A DNA stretch of 64,000 bases from Rahnella variigena (GTDB taxonomy: Bacteria; Pseudomonadota; Gammaproteobacteria; Enterobacterales; Enterobacteriaceae): positions 62,001 through 126,000 of the forward strand of contig NZ_NSDJ01000002.1 in assembly GCF_003610915.1 (NCBI RefSeq), read 5' to 3'. Of this stretch, positions 15,500-26,267 are shown one piece after another (position 1 is the stretch's first letter; each line of letters starts with the position of its first letter). The translations under genes and the position numbers were made by a program. Under the pieces are notes generated by a model, which did not search any database, was not told the DNA's origin, and saw nothing but the letters and a program-made list of their open reading frames with translations.

Positions 15500-16555
15500 T
15501 TATTTGATCTGCGAGAAGTGCCGGGAACGCCAGTGCAATTTAGGGGTCAGGAAGCATTGGGTTTGTGCGATGGGTTGTTCATTCATCAGGTCACTGATCA
15601 TGCTGAAGCAGTGCATAGCCAGTTCCCCGCAATCCTGCGCGACCGTGTCAATTTTCACGGACAGGGAATCGTACAGATAGTGGTCGTCAAAACTGCACAG
15701 ATGAATATCGCTCTCGAGCAGCTGATGCTGGCTCATATAGCGCAGAACGCCTTCCATCAGGCCGCAGGAAGCCACGAAAAGCGCTTTGGGCGGACGTCCG
15801 AGTCGGGCGCATAATTGTGCAAACATTTCATAGCCAGAGCTTGGGTGGTAATTGCCGTACACAATCCAGTCCGGATCCAGGCTGACACCCGCCCGCTGCA
15901 GGCCAAGCTGATAACCCGCGAGGCGGTCACGGGTAGGGGAAATTCGCGGCTGTCCGCCAAGAAAATAAAATTCATCACGCTGGGTTTGCGCTATACGTGA
16001 GACCAGTTCTGCTGAGGATTCGATGGCTTCACAAACCACAATCGGCAACTGCGTGTCTTGCATATGACGGTCAAATAAGACGACTGGTAACTGCTGGCTG
16101 ATTTTGACGTATTCTGCATCGCTGAGCATGCTGGATGCGACAATCAGTCCGTCGACCTGACGCTGAATGAGATTATTGACCACCATGGTTTCCTGACTGG
16201 TATTTTCATCCGTGCATGCAATCAGCAGCTGCATGCCGTTCTCGCGACACAGCGTCTCAAGTTCGTTGGAGCAGGCAGCAAAACCATAGTTGGTCATTTC
16301 CGGGACGACTAACCCAAGTGTGAAACTGCGCGTGACATTGAGCGAACGGGCGTGAATGCTGGGCTGATAATGATGTTCAGCCGCCACGGCCAGCACCCGA
16401 TCCCGGGTGGGATCGGAGATTCGAAACTTCTTGCTGTGTCCGTTGAGTACCTGGCTGGCAGTCGATTTTGAGACGCCAGCCAGTTCGGCTATGCCACTGA
16501 TAGTGATGCGTTTGGTCTTTTTCACTGCGCCATATTCTGTTGTCCGGAAAGACAT
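15500..16555 (-). CDS. scrR: Sucrose operon repressor ScrR (LacI family)
   Basis: A 351-residue LacI/GalR repressor. Helix-turn-helix [23 protein letters not shown] is at residues ~16-38, followed by hinge and sugar-binding domain; [38 protein letters not shown] is very close to enterobacterial ScrR. Its start abuts the scrB stop (no gap), so it is the last gene of scrYABR. The first ATG (16555) lacks a good ribosome site, and GTG 16525 is an alternative that shortens it by ten residues. In the family the inducer is fructose or fructose-1-phosphate; it would repress scrK and scrYAB. Confidence 0.93.
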   Translation of the reverse strand: MSFRTTEYGAVKKTKRITISGIAELAGVSKSTASQVLNGHSKKFRISDPTRDRVLAVAAEHHYQPSIHARSLNVTRSFTLGLVVPEMTNYGFAACSNELETLCRENGMQLLIACTDENTSQETMVVNNLIQRQVDGLIVASSMLSDAEYVKISQQLPVVLFDRHMQDTQLPIVVCEAIESSAELVSRIAQTQRDEFYFLGGQPRISPTRDRLAGYQLGLQRAGVSLDPDWIVYGNYHPSSGYEMFAQLCARLGRPPKALFVASCGLMEGVLRYMSQHQLLESDIHLCSFDDHYLYDSLSVKIDTVAQDCGELAMHCFSMISDLMNEQPIAQTQCFLTPKLHWRSRHFSQIK

Positions 16556-17965
16556 TTATTCTATCACGCATTCCGCCAACGACCAGTGGTGCAGCGTAAT
16601 CTGATGTGACCCCTGTAAGTTCAATTGTGCCGGTAAAACAGGGAAATAGCGTGAGGACATCACTGCTTCTCCGCCATTAATGAAAATCTCAAGGCTCGAC
16701 GCATCGCTTAACACCGTTAGTTTGTGCAGCGCGCCGCGCCAGATACGCTGTTCGGGCAAGCCAGTGCGCCGGTTTTTTCGCGTTAAATGCAGCCATTCTC
16801 CGTCGAAGCTGAGCGTCATGTCGCCACCTAAATCCGCGCTGAAAGCGTGTTCTGTGACGATTTCTGTTTCGGCTTTTGTGATGTTCAGAGGAGGGCAATC
16901 GTCGGCAATCCCCTGCCATGCCTGCTCATCACGACGGAGTTGTTGCAGCTCGCGCGCCGGTTTTTGCATGATTTTACCCGCCACCAGCGTCACTTCGCGC
17001 GGGCAGGTCATCGTATGCAGCCAGCCATTTTGTATTGTCGGCTGGAAAAACTCATCGCCGTCAGGGATACCCATCCATCCAATCAGCAGGCGTCGCCCGT
17101 CATCCGTTTGCGTGGTCTGTGGCGCATAAAATTCGAACCCCAGATCCAGCTCAGTGAATTCGCCGTGCTCAAGGGTCGCATTGTCGTAATCCAGTTGCCC
17201 GACAAAATAACCCGACTGGAACGTATTCAGATAACGGTCAGATTCCGCCGCTAAACCTTGCGGACAGCAAATCAGAATGTCGTTATCTGCCAGCCGGAAT
17301 AAATCCGGACATTCCCACATGTAGCCGAATTCGCCCAGCCCCTGTAAACCTGAACCGGCAATTTCGCCCAGAAGATCCCAGGCTGATAAATCGTCAGATC
17401 GCAGCAATAACACTTTGCCTTTGAGGCTGAGATCCTGAGCGCCCAGCACCATGTACCAGTGGTTTTCATGCCGCCAGACTTTCGGATCACGCACATGTCC
17501 GGTGTAGCCTTCCGGCAGATTAAATACCGGCCCGGTTTTATCAAATTCGCCGTCTGCATTTTCGCGCGCCAGACACTGAAATGCGGTACGGCTGCCATCG
17601 GGATACTTCACGTTACCGGTATAAATCAGCGTCAGCTTGCCGTTATCTGTCACGGCTGAGCCTGAATAACAGCCGTGGGATTCGTAGGCTTCTGAAGGTG
17701 CCAGCGCCAGTGGTTCATGCTGCCAGTGCAGTAAATCTGCCGAACTCCAGTGCCCCCAGAATTTAGCACCGTGCGCGCAGGCCAGCGGGTTCCATTGATA
17801 GAACAAATGGAAACGACCGTTATGCTGAATAAATCCGTTCGGGTCATTGAGCAGCCCGACCGGCGGCGCGAGATGCCAGCCGGGGCGATAAGGGTCTGCC
17901 GCCGCTTTAACCTGACCGGCTACCACGCTGCGCAGTGCTTTTTTCAGCAAACTGGTTTCCGTCAT
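16556..17965 (-). CDS. scrB: Sucrose-6-phosphate hydrolase (GH32)
   Basis: A 469-residue GH32 beta-fructosidase splitting sucrose-6-phosphate to glucose-6-phosphate and fructose in the cytoplasm. The nucleophile motif LLNDPNG is near residue 38, RDPKVW near 155 (transition-state Asp) and MWECPDLF near 210 (acid/base Glu). It overlaps scrA by four bases (ATGA), indicating coupling with the PTS transporter that makes its substrate. Length fits ScrB (~466). Confidence 0.95.
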   Translation of the reverse strand: MTETSLLKKALRSVVAGQVKAAADPYRPGWHLAPPVGLLNDPNGFIQHNGRFHLFYQWNPLACAHGAKFWGHWSSADLLHWQHEPLALAPSEAYESHGCYSGSAVTDNGKLTLIYTGNVKYPDGSRTAFQCLARENADGEFDKTGPVFNLPEGYTGHVRDPKVWRHENHWYMVLGAQDLSLKGKVLLLRSDDLSAWDLLGEIAGSGLQGLGEFGYMWECPDLFRLADNDILICCPQGLAAESDRYLNTFQSGYFVGQLDYDNATLEHGEFTELDLGFEFYAPQTTQTDDGRRLLIGWMGIPDGDEFFQPTIQNGWLHTMTCPREVTLVAGKIMQKPARELQQLRRDEQAWQGIADDCPPLNITKAETEIVTEHAFSADLGGDMTLSFDGEWLHLTRKNRRTGLPEQRIWRGALHKLTVLSDASSLEIFINGGEAVMSSRYFPVLPAQLNLQGSHQITLHHWSLAECVIE

Positions 17966-19335
17966 TTCTCACTCTCCGTGTTGTATTTCAGCAGCAATGA
18001 CAGCAGGAATGCGCTGCCGAAGGCAATCACCAGACCGATCAGGTAGCTGAGAATAGAGCTGGCCTGCACGATAGCCAGCCCCGGAATGCCGGTCAGACCG
18101 ACTGCCGTCATATTGACGTGCATCGCCACCACCCAGGCACCGCCGAGCGCACCGCCCGCCAGCGCCGCCAGAAAAGGCTTCATAAAGCGCAGGTTGATCC
18201 CGAAGATTGCTGCCTCCGTAATACCCAGCATGGCGGAAAACGCCGAAGGCACTGCGATGGCTTTAATTTTCGCATCACGCGTTTTGAAGTAAACCGCCAG
18301 ACAGGCACCGCCCTGCGCAACGTTAGCCATCGACCAGATCGGCAGCAGGAAATTCACGCCGATATTTGGATTACCCAGCAAACCGGCTTCGATCGCATGG
18401 AAGCTGTGGTGAATACCGGTGATGACGATGACCGAATACAGCCCGCCAAATATCAGCCCCGCGAACCAGCCTGCATGAGTAATCAATGTACTGAGAATAA
18501 AGGAGATGCCGTCACCCAGCGCACGACCCGCCGGGCCGATAATCAGGAAAGCGATAAAGCCGGAAATGATCACGGTCATGAAAGGCGTCAGGATCAGATC
18601 CAGCGCATCCGGAATGATTTTGCGCAGGCGTTTTTCGATGAAACTCATGAACCACACCGCCAGCAGTACCGGGAAAACTGTGCCCTGATAGCCGATCATC
18701 GCAATCTCAATACCAAAGAAATTCATGGTATGGAAACCGCTGGCGACGCCCCAGGCGTTAGTCAGCGCCGGATGGGTCAGAATGCCGCCCAGCGTAGCGC
18801 CGAGGAACGGGTTGCCGCCAAACTCCCGCGCGGCGGTAAAACCAATCAGAATTGGCAGAATGATAAACGCCGCTGAGCTGAACATATCGAGCATGATAAA
18901 AATCGCGCTCTCCGGGTTGGCCCAGCCGTAGGTTTTCACCATGCCGAGCAGCCCCATCAGCAGGCCGGATGCCACAATCGCCGGAATGATCGGCACGAAA
19001 ATATTCGACAGCACGCGGGCGATGCGCTGGAACGGATTCAGCTTTTGCGCCGCAATATCCGCGGCTTCAGATTTACTGGATTCGCTGATACCGGCCACTT
19101 TAATAAATTCGGCGTAGACCTTGTTCACCAGCCCCGTACCAAAAATGATCTGAATCTGTCCGGCATTGCTGAAACAGCCTTTAACGCCTTCGACCTGTTC
19201 GATAGCACTTTTGTTGATCAGGTTGTCGTCCGCCAGCACCAGGCGCAGACGGGTGGCACAGTGTGCCGCGCTGGCAATATTCTCCTTGCCACCCAACAGC
19301 GGAAGCAATTCAGTCGCGATTGCATTGATATTCAT
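17962..19335 (-). CDS. scrA: Sucrose-specific PTS enzyme IIBC
   Basis: A 457-residue membrane permease that imports and phosphorylates sucrose. The N-terminal IIB domain carries the phospho-Cys in HCATRLRLVL (residue 26). The IIC domain spans residues ~105-455 with about ten membrane segments, including the conserved TGIHHSFHAIEAGLL. No IIA domain is fused; as in other enterobacteria, IIA of the glucose system would be used. An AAGGG ribosome site precedes the ATG. It lies 73 bases after scrY with a hairpin between. Confidence 0.95.
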   Translation of the reverse strand: MNINAIATELLPLLGGKENIASAAHCATRLRLVLADDNLINKSAIEQVEGVKGCFSNAGQIQIIFGTGLVNKVYAEFIKVAGISESSKSEAADIAAQKLNPFQRIARVLSNIFVPIIPAIVASGLLMGLLGMVKTYGWANPESAIFIMLDMFSSAAFIILPILIGFTAAREFGGNPFLGATLGGILTHPALTNAWGVASGFHTMNFFGIEIAMIGYQGTVFPVLLAVWFMSFIEKRLRKIIPDALDLILTPFMTVIISGFIAFLIIGPAGRALGDGISFILSTLITHAGWFAGLIFGGLYSVIVITGIHHSFHAIEAGLLGNPNIGVNFLLPIWSMANVAQGGACLAVYFKTRDAKIKAIAVPSAFSAMLGITEAAIFGINLRFMKPFLAALAGGALGGAWVVAMHVNMTAVGLTGIPGLAIVQASSILSYLIGLVIAFGSAFLLSLLLKYNTESEK

Positions 19336-19363
19336 AGAATCCCTTAGTTTTTCATTATCATTT

Positions 19364-19384
19364 ACGCCCGGTCTGGCCGGGCGT
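19364..19384 (-). other. Intercistronic hairpin between scrY and scrA
   Basis: Perfect 8-bp stem ACGCCCGG / CCGGGCGT with a five-base loop, read on the minus strand between scrY stop and scrA start. It is not followed by a T run on that strand, so it is more likely a partial attenuator or mRNA-stabilising element that keeps porin expression above transporter expression (inference). Confidence 0.6.
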
Positions 19385-19408
19385 TTTATTTAAATCAGAC
19401 CCTGCCGT

Positions 19409-21234
<1,826 letters not shown>

Positions 21235-21240
21235 ATGAAG

Positions 21241-22179
21241 ATGAATAACCGGGTTTGGGTACTTGGCGATGCCGTGGTGGATTTGATCCCTGAGCAGGAT
21301 GGCCGCTTATTAAAATGTCCGGGCGGAGCACCGGCAAACGTTGCCGTCGGCATCTGTCGTCTCGGCGGCGACAGCGCTTTTATCGGACGCGTGGGTGATG
21401 ACCCGTTCGGGACGTTTCTGATGAAGACCCTGGATGATGAGGGCGTCAATACAGAGTGCATGACGCCTGATCCGCATCACCGCACTTCCACGGTGGTGGT
21501 GGAAAACGACGCTGACGGCGAGCGTTCCTTCACGTTTATGGTGCGTCCGGGCGCGGATTTATTCCTCCAGGCCACCGACATTCCGGCGTTTAGCGCAGGA
21601 CAGTTTTTACACTTGTGTTCGATTGCCTTATCCGCAGAACCTTCCCGGGCTTCAGCTTTTCTGGCAATGGCGCAGATGAAAGCGGCGGGCGGATATGTCT
21701 GTTTTGATCCCAATATCCGGCATGACTTGTGGCCTGATGATGAACAGCTGCGTGACAATCTTGACCGCGCCTTGTCGCTGGCGGATGTGATTAAAATATC
21801 GGAGGACGAGCTGGAATTTCTGACCGGAGAAGCGTTGTTGTCCGAGGGAATGCTGCGCCTGTGTGATCGTTATAACCCCGAAATGTTGCTGGTCACGCAG
21901 GGGAAACAAGGTGTGTCGGTCTACCGGAAGAAAAATGCCAGCCTGAAGCATTACCCGGCACCCGAAGTGCGGGCGGTGGATACTACCGGTGCAGGAGATG
22001 CCTTTGTCGCCGGGCTGCTGGCCGGACTGGCGCAACACTGGCCACTGACCTCGGACAGCGCATGGCAGCAAACCATTCATCAGGCGCTGGCGTGCGGGGC
22101 GCTTGCCACCACCGCGAGAGGCGCAATGACCGCTTTGCCCGACAGCGCGACCTTAAAGGCGTTTTCCTCTCAGATCTGA
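21241..22179 (+). CDS. scrK: Fructokinase
   Basis: A PfkB-family sugar kinase of 312 residues phosphorylating fructose released by ScrB and CscA. The N-terminus WVLGDAVVDLIPEQDGRLL and CPGGAPANVAVG are characteristic of ScrK/CscK; the C-terminal DTTGAGDAFVAGLLAGL holds the catalytic Asp and anion hole. ATG 21241 is preferred to 21235, since the AAGGGA site is then 6-7 bases away. It is divergent from scrYABR and 73 bases before cscR on the same strand. It is the only fructokinase found and so should serve both sucrose pathways. Confidence 0.93.
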   Translation: MNNRVWVLGDAVVDLIPEQDGRLLKCPGGAPANVAVGICRLGGDSAFIGRVGDDPFGTFLMKTLDDEGVNTECMTPDPHHRTSTVVVENDADGERSFTFMVRPGADLFLQATDIPAFSAGQFLHLCSIALSAEPSRASAFLAMAQMKAAGGYVCFDPNIRHDLWPDDEQLRDNLDRALSLADVIKISEDELEFLTGEALLSEGMLRLCDRYNPEMLLVTQGKQGVSVYRKKNASLKHYPAPEVRAVDTTGAGDAFVAGLLAGLAQHWPLTSDSAWQQTIHQALACGALATTARGAMTALPDSATLKAFSSQI

Positions 22180-22252
22180 TCTGAATAGATTTACTCCCAG
22201 ACCCTTTTTTTGTGTAGGATCAGGGGAGTCAATTTTGCCGGACCGGAGAGTT

Positions 22253-23248
22253 ATGGCTTCGCTGAAAGAAGTAGCACAACTGGCCGCGGTGTCGCTGATG
22301 ACAGTGTCCCGCGCCATTAACGAACCGCAACGGCTAAAGCCCGAGACACTGGCGCGTGTTCAGACGGCGATCAGCGCCCTGAATTATGTGCCTGATTTTT
22401 CCGCACGCAAAATGCGTGGCCGCAGTACCAAAGTCTCGACTCTGGGTGTGCTGGCGCTTGATACCGCCACCACGCCATTTTCCGTTGAACTCCTTCTCTC
22501 GATTGAACTGACGGCGCGTGAATTTGGCTGGAGCAGTTTTCTGGTCAATATCACGTCGCAGGAAGACAGTAAGCGGGCGGTAAGTCAGCTGCTTTCTCAG
22601 CGCCCGGACGGCATTATCTTTACGACCATGGGGCTGCGTGAAGTAGAAATCCCGGAACGTCTGCTGGATAAAAACCTGGTGCTGGCAAACTGCCTGAGCC
22701 GCGAACACGCGCTGCCGGGTTACATTCCTGATGACTTTGAAGGGCAGTATCAGGCGATGAAAGCCCTGATCAAGAAAGGTTACCAGCGTCCGCTATGCTT
22801 TTATTTACCCGATTCCATACCTGCCGGAATTTGCAGAAGGGCGGGCGCGGAAGCGGCATGGCAGGAAGCCGGATTGCCTGCACAACAACTGCGCCAGTTC
22901 CATATGGCGTCAGGTGATGAGCATTATCGCGATGTGGTGGCTTTACTTAATGAGTTTACCCCGCACGATAAGCCGGATTTTGACGTGCTGGTGTGCGGCA
23001 ACGATCGTATTGCGTTTCTGGCCTATCAGGTATTGCTGGCGAAAGGCATCGCCATCCCGCAGCAGGTGGCGGTTCTGGGTTATGACAACATGGTCGGTAT
23101 CGGTGACCTGTTCCAGCCGCCGCTGACCACGGTGCAGTTGCCGCACCGCGAGATAGGCCGTGAAGCGGTATTGCATCTGATCGAACAGCGGCCGAACAGC
23201 GGAGTGATACAGATTTCCTCCCCGCTGCTTGAACGTGCTTCTTTGTGA
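22253..23248 (+). CDS. cscR: Sucrose regulator CscR (LacI family)
   Basis: A 331-residue LacI-type repressor; helix-turn-helix SLKEVAQLAAVSLMTVSRAINEPQRLKPETLARV is at residues ~3-35. ATG 22253 follows a GGAG ribosome site at 8 bases, better than TTG 22235. The ligand domain has the VLVCGNDRIAFLAYQ and AVLGYDNM signatures. It converges on cscA with only two bases between stops. The paired GTTAACGTTAAC palindromes ahead of cscB are its likely targets. Confidence 0.9.
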   Translation: MASLKEVAQLAAVSLMTVSRAINEPQRLKPETLARVQTAISALNYVPDFSARKMRGRSTKVSTLGVLALDTATTPFSVELLLSIELTAREFGWSSFLVNITSQEDSKRAVSQLLSQRPDGIIFTTMGLREVEIPERLLDKNLVLANCLSREHALPGYIPDDFEGQYQAMKALIKKGYQRPLCFYLPDSIPAGICRRAGAEAAWQEAGLPAQQLRQFHMASGDEHYRDVVALLNEFTPHDKPDFDVLVCGNDRIAFLAYQVLLAKGIAIPQQVAVLGYDNMVGIGDLFQPPLTTVQLPHREIGREAVLHLIEQRPNSGVIQISSPLLERASL

Positions 23249-23250
23249 CG

Positions 23251-24690
23251 TTATTCGGTGCTCAGTGTCCAGCTATCTCCCTGACTTAACATGGCCTGTC
23301 CTTTTTCTGCAAAGAGAGAAAGGGCGCGCTTGTCCGGCTGCGGATAAATTCTGCTGCTGAGCGTTTTCTCCCCCTGATTAACAAAAACTTCCACCGATGA
23401 GCGGTCGATAAAGACACGCAACTCCAGAAGATTGCCTTCCGGCAGCGCGACATTGCGGCTGTCCTGAATTCCGTATGCGGAATAATCCCGGTTCAGAAAG
23501 AGTCTTTGTGTCTGTTTGTCCACGAACAGGCAAAGACCGTCGCCGAGCGTGATGCCAAAGCGTTCCGCGTCCGAATGACTGAGATCCCATTGCAAGATAA
23601 TTTCAGTTGCCTGAGCATTTTCAGAAAGTTGCTGCACGCTGCTTTTCAGCACGCAGGGCGTCAGCGGGCGATGTTCCCGGCGAAGTGTGCAGACTTCCTC
23701 TGCCGGCATCATGCGGACTTTTCCGTCACGTAACGTCAGCCCGCGGGGCAGGGTAAGGCAGCCCGCCCAGCCTTCTTCTTTGGACGGCATCACCGATTCC
23801 CACATATCCATCCAGGCGATAATGATCCGGCGTCCGTCAGCCGCAGTGAATGACTGCGGCGCATAGAAGTCGTGCCCGTGGTCGAGTTCCATAAAGCCTT
23901 GCGTAATCTCAAAGTTTTGACCCGGCTGCCAGTGCCCGCGCAGATAACCGCTCTGGAATAAGTTCTGATAATCATGGCCCTGCGTGCGGATCCCTTGCGG
24001 CGAGCACATCAGAATATGTTCATCGCCCAGCGGGAAGAAATCCGGGCATTCCCACATGTAACCGTCACCGGCGTCGGCTTTGGCGAGAACGCGATCAAAC
24101 GTCCAGTCGCGCAAGCTGGTGCCTTTATAAAGCAGCACCTGTCCACAATCGCTGGCGTCACGGGCACCGACGACCATCCACCAGTGACCGTCTTCCTGCC
24201 ACACTTTCGGATCGCGAAAGTGCATGATATTTTCCGGCGGCGTCAGCACCACACCCTGTTTGGTAAAATGAATACCGTCCTGACTGGTTGCCAGACATTG
24301 TACTTCGCGGATGGCGCTGTCATTGCCTTCACCATTGAGCCAGACGTGGCCGGTGTATATCAGGCTCAGCGTGCCATTGTCATCGACGGCACTGCCGGAG
24401 AAGCAACCGTCGCGGTCGAATTCTTCTCCCGGCGCCAGTGCCACCGGCTGATGCTGCCATCTCACCATATCCTTGCTGGTGGCGTGCCCCCAGTGCATTG
24501 GCCCCCAGTTTTCACTGAACGGGTGGTGCTGATAAAACGCGTGATATACCCCCTGATGATAAATCAGGCCATTCGGATCATTCATCCAGCCCGCCGGAGG
24601 GGCGAGGTGAAAGTTGGGATAAAAGGCGTTACCGCGCTGGTTTGTTGCCTGATTAAGCGCCAGTTGCGCGCGTTCAAGTTTTGTATTCAT
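23251..24690 (-). CDS. cscA: Sucrose hydrolase/invertase CscA (GH32)
   Basis: A 479-residue GH32 enzyme for unphosphorylated sucrose. Motifs: PPAGWMNDPNGLIYHQ (nucleophile Asp), HFRDPKVW and YMWECPDFF (acid/base Glu). No signal peptide, so it acts in the cytoplasm on sucrose imported by CscB. It overlaps cscB by four bases. It is distinct from the nearby ScrB (for example WMNDPNG versus LLNDPNG), so the two are not a recent duplication. Confidence 0.94.
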   Translation of the reverse strand: MNTKLERAQLALNQATNQRGNAFYPNFHLAPPAGWMNDPNGLIYHQGVYHAFYQHHPFSENWGPMHWGHATSKDMVRWQHQPVALAPGEEFDRDGCFSGSAVDDNGTLSLIYTGHVWLNGEGNDSAIREVQCLATSQDGIHFTKQGVVLTPPENIMHFRDPKVWQEDGHWWMVVGARDASDCGQVLLYKGTSLRDWTFDRVLAKADAGDGYMWECPDFFPLGDEHILMCSPQGIRTQGHDYQNLFQSGYLRGHWQPGQNFEITQGFMELDHGHDFYAPQSFTAADGRRIIIAWMDMWESVMPSKEEGWAGCLTLPRGLTLRDGKVRMMPAEEVCTLRREHRPLTPCVLKSSVQQLSENAQATEIILQWDLSHSDAERFGITLGDGLCLFVDKQTQRLFLNRDYSAYGIQDSRNVALPEGNLLELRVFIDRSSVEVFVNQGEKTLSSRIYPQPDKRALSLFAEKGQAMLSQGDSWTLSTE

Positions 24691-25952
24691 ATCATCTCAC
24701 TTTTATTCAGAAGCATGTTTTTGGATGCCGGGGAAGGTGGAGCCTGGCTTTTTTCGCCGGTCAGCAGGAAAACTGAAACGAGAGTGAGCACCAGAACCAG
24801 CGTCCCCATGATCATGTAAGTGTCAGCAAAGCCCAGCAGGTCGTAGCCGTGACCGGCCAGTGGCGACAACACACTGGCGCAGACTTGCGTAATGAACTGG
24901 AATCCAACCAGATATAGCGTTGCGGAAAGGCGCGGGTCAAAGCGGGTGGTAATGTATTTAAACATCGCAATCAGCAGGATGGGCAGCTCAACAGCGTGCA
25001 GCAATTTCATGCAGGAAATGGTGACCGCATCCGCTGCCAGGCCTGATCCAAACACGCGCAGTGCCATGATCGTCCCGCTGAGTAACAGTCCGTTTTTCGC
25101 CCCGATTTTGTTGACAACAAAAGGTGCCAGGAACATGCCGCCCGCTTCCAGAAACACCTGGAAAGAGTTAAGGAAACCGTACATCTCGTTGCCGTGGCGG
25201 ACATCAGAAAACAGTGACGCGAAATACACCGGGAATTGCTGGTCGTAGACGTTGTAGACGCTGACGCCGGTAACAAAAACAATCAGCGCCCAAAACCGCG
25301 GGAGGCGGAACAGGGTCATCGCATCGCTGAGCGTCAGGGTGCTGGATTTGCCGTATTCGAGCTGGCTCAGGGCATCCGTTTTCACTTCCCGAAGTTGCCA
25401 TAGCAGCAGCAGAAAAATGGCAGCCGAACAGGAAGCCATCCAGAAGTTGAGGTTGGGATTGATATTAAACAGCATCCCGGCAAAGAAGGTTGCGACGGCC
25501 CAGCCCAGTGAACCCCACATTCTGGCTTTACCGAACTCAAATCCAAGAATACGACTGACGCGCTCGGTGTAAGACTCCAGCGCACCGATCCCGGCAAAAA
25601 AAGTCGCACCGACATACAAACCGCCCGCCACAGCGCCTGACAAAATACTGATCTTCAGCAGCGGCGCAAAAACGAAAATAAAGAAAGGCCCGCTGATGAG
25701 TAACAGAAAACCCAGAAACCAGAGCAGGTTTTTACGCAACCCCAGTTTGTCCTGAATGAAACCGTACAGAGGCTGTGCACAAAGCGCGGTCAACGCGACG
25801 GCGGAAAAAAACAAGCCTGTTTCAGTGCCTTTCAGCCCGACCTTTTGGCTCAGCCACAGTGAGATAAGCGAAAAGGCGGAAGACCAGGTGTAGAAAAAGG
25901 AAAAAAGTAAACCACTCAGCAATGCGTAATGACTTCGTTGACTGTTTTTCAT
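24687..25952 (-). CDS. cscB: Sucrose:proton symporter CscB (LacY family MFS)
   Basis: A 421-residue, 12-helix transporter of the oligosaccharide:H+ symporter family. It begins with the LacY-like pattern HYALLSGLLFSFFYTWSSAFSLISLWLSQKVGLKG, and contains FGKARMWGSLGWA, a signature of LacY/CscB/RafB helix 5 regions. First gene of the cscBA operon. Two palindromic operators and a CRP-like site lie upstream. It offers a PTS-independent route for sucrose. Confidence 0.94.
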   Translation of the reverse strand: MKNSQRSHYALLSGLLFSFFYTWSSAFSLISLWLSQKVGLKGTETGLFFSAVALTALCAQPLYGFIQDKLGLRKNLLWFLGFLLLISGPFFIFVFAPLLKISILSGAVAGGLYVGATFFAGIGALESYTERVSRILGFEFGKARMWGSLGWAVATFFAGMLFNINPNLNFWMASCSAAIFLLLLWQLREVKTDALSQLEYGKSSTLTLSDAMTLFRLPRFWALIVFVTGVSVYNVYDQQFPVYFASLFSDVRHGNEMYGFLNSFQVFLEAGGMFLAPFVVNKIGAKNGLLLSGTIMALRVFGSGLAADAVTISCMKLLHAVELPILLIAMFKYITTRFDPRLSATLYLVGFQFITQVCASVLSPLAGHGYDLLGFADTYMIMGTLVLVLTLVSVFLLTGEKSQAPPSPASKNMLLNKSEMI

Positions 25953-25990
25953 GGCATGTCCGGGTTTGAATCGTCACAAGGAGTCATATT

Positions 25991-26002
25991 GTTAACGTTA
26001 AC
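25991..26002. promoter_or_regulatory. CscR operator 1 (palindrome GTTAACGTTAAC)
   Basis: A perfect 12-bp palindrome 38 bases upstream of the cscB start. It repeats exactly at 26055-26066, 64 bases away centre to centre, about six helical turns, which would allow repression by looping. LacI-family operators have this CG-centred form. Confidence 0.85.
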
Positions 26003-26051
26003 ATATGAGTTTTCAAAGATTCATAAAGCGCAAATTATGATGTTAATCACG

Positions 26052-26069
26052 AATGTTAACGTTAACATT
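26052..26069. promoter_or_regulatory. CscR operator 2 (18-bp palindrome)
   Basis: AATGTTAACGTTAACATT is an 18-bp perfect palindrome containing the same 12-bp core as operator 1. It lies about 100 bases upstream of cscB and next to a CRP-like site. Confidence 0.85.
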
Positions 26070-26076
26070 TATGGAG

Positions 26077-26092
26077 TGTGATCAAAGTATCA
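26077..26092 (-). promoter_or_regulatory. CRP-like site upstream of cscB
   Basis: TGTGATCAAAGTATCA matches the CRP pattern TGTGA-N6-TCACA with a good left half and a weaker right half. Position (about 125 bases upstream of cscB) suits cAMP-CRP activation of a sugar operon. Confidence 0.5.
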
Positions 26093-26209
26093 TTTTTCGG
26101 GAAGGGCATCTCTTTGTTGAGTGAAGCGAGCGGGTCAGCGAAAACAAAACGAGAAGGAGCATGGTAGGAAAAAGGGCGGGTTAAGCAGCTTCCGGGACTG
26201 AATAAAAAA

Positions 26210-26233
26210 GGAGGAGATATCGCTATCTCCTCC
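26210..26233 (-). terminator. Terminator of the membrane-protein gene
   Basis: Read on the minus strand: GGAGGAGATA, loop GCGA, TATCTCCTCC, then TTTTTT. The 10-bp stem is perfect and lies 35 bases past the stop at 26268. Confidence 0.9.
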
Positions 26234-26267
26234 CGTGTTTTACATCAGGACATTTATGAGGCTGTCA

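Noticed and set aside
18118..18876. 252-residue plus-strand frame over scrA
   Set aside because: Antisense to the conserved PTS permease, with no recognisable content.
23251..24690. cscA as a recent duplicate of scrB
   Set aside because: Both are GH32, but key motifs and most of the sequence differ and each is coupled to its own transporter type.
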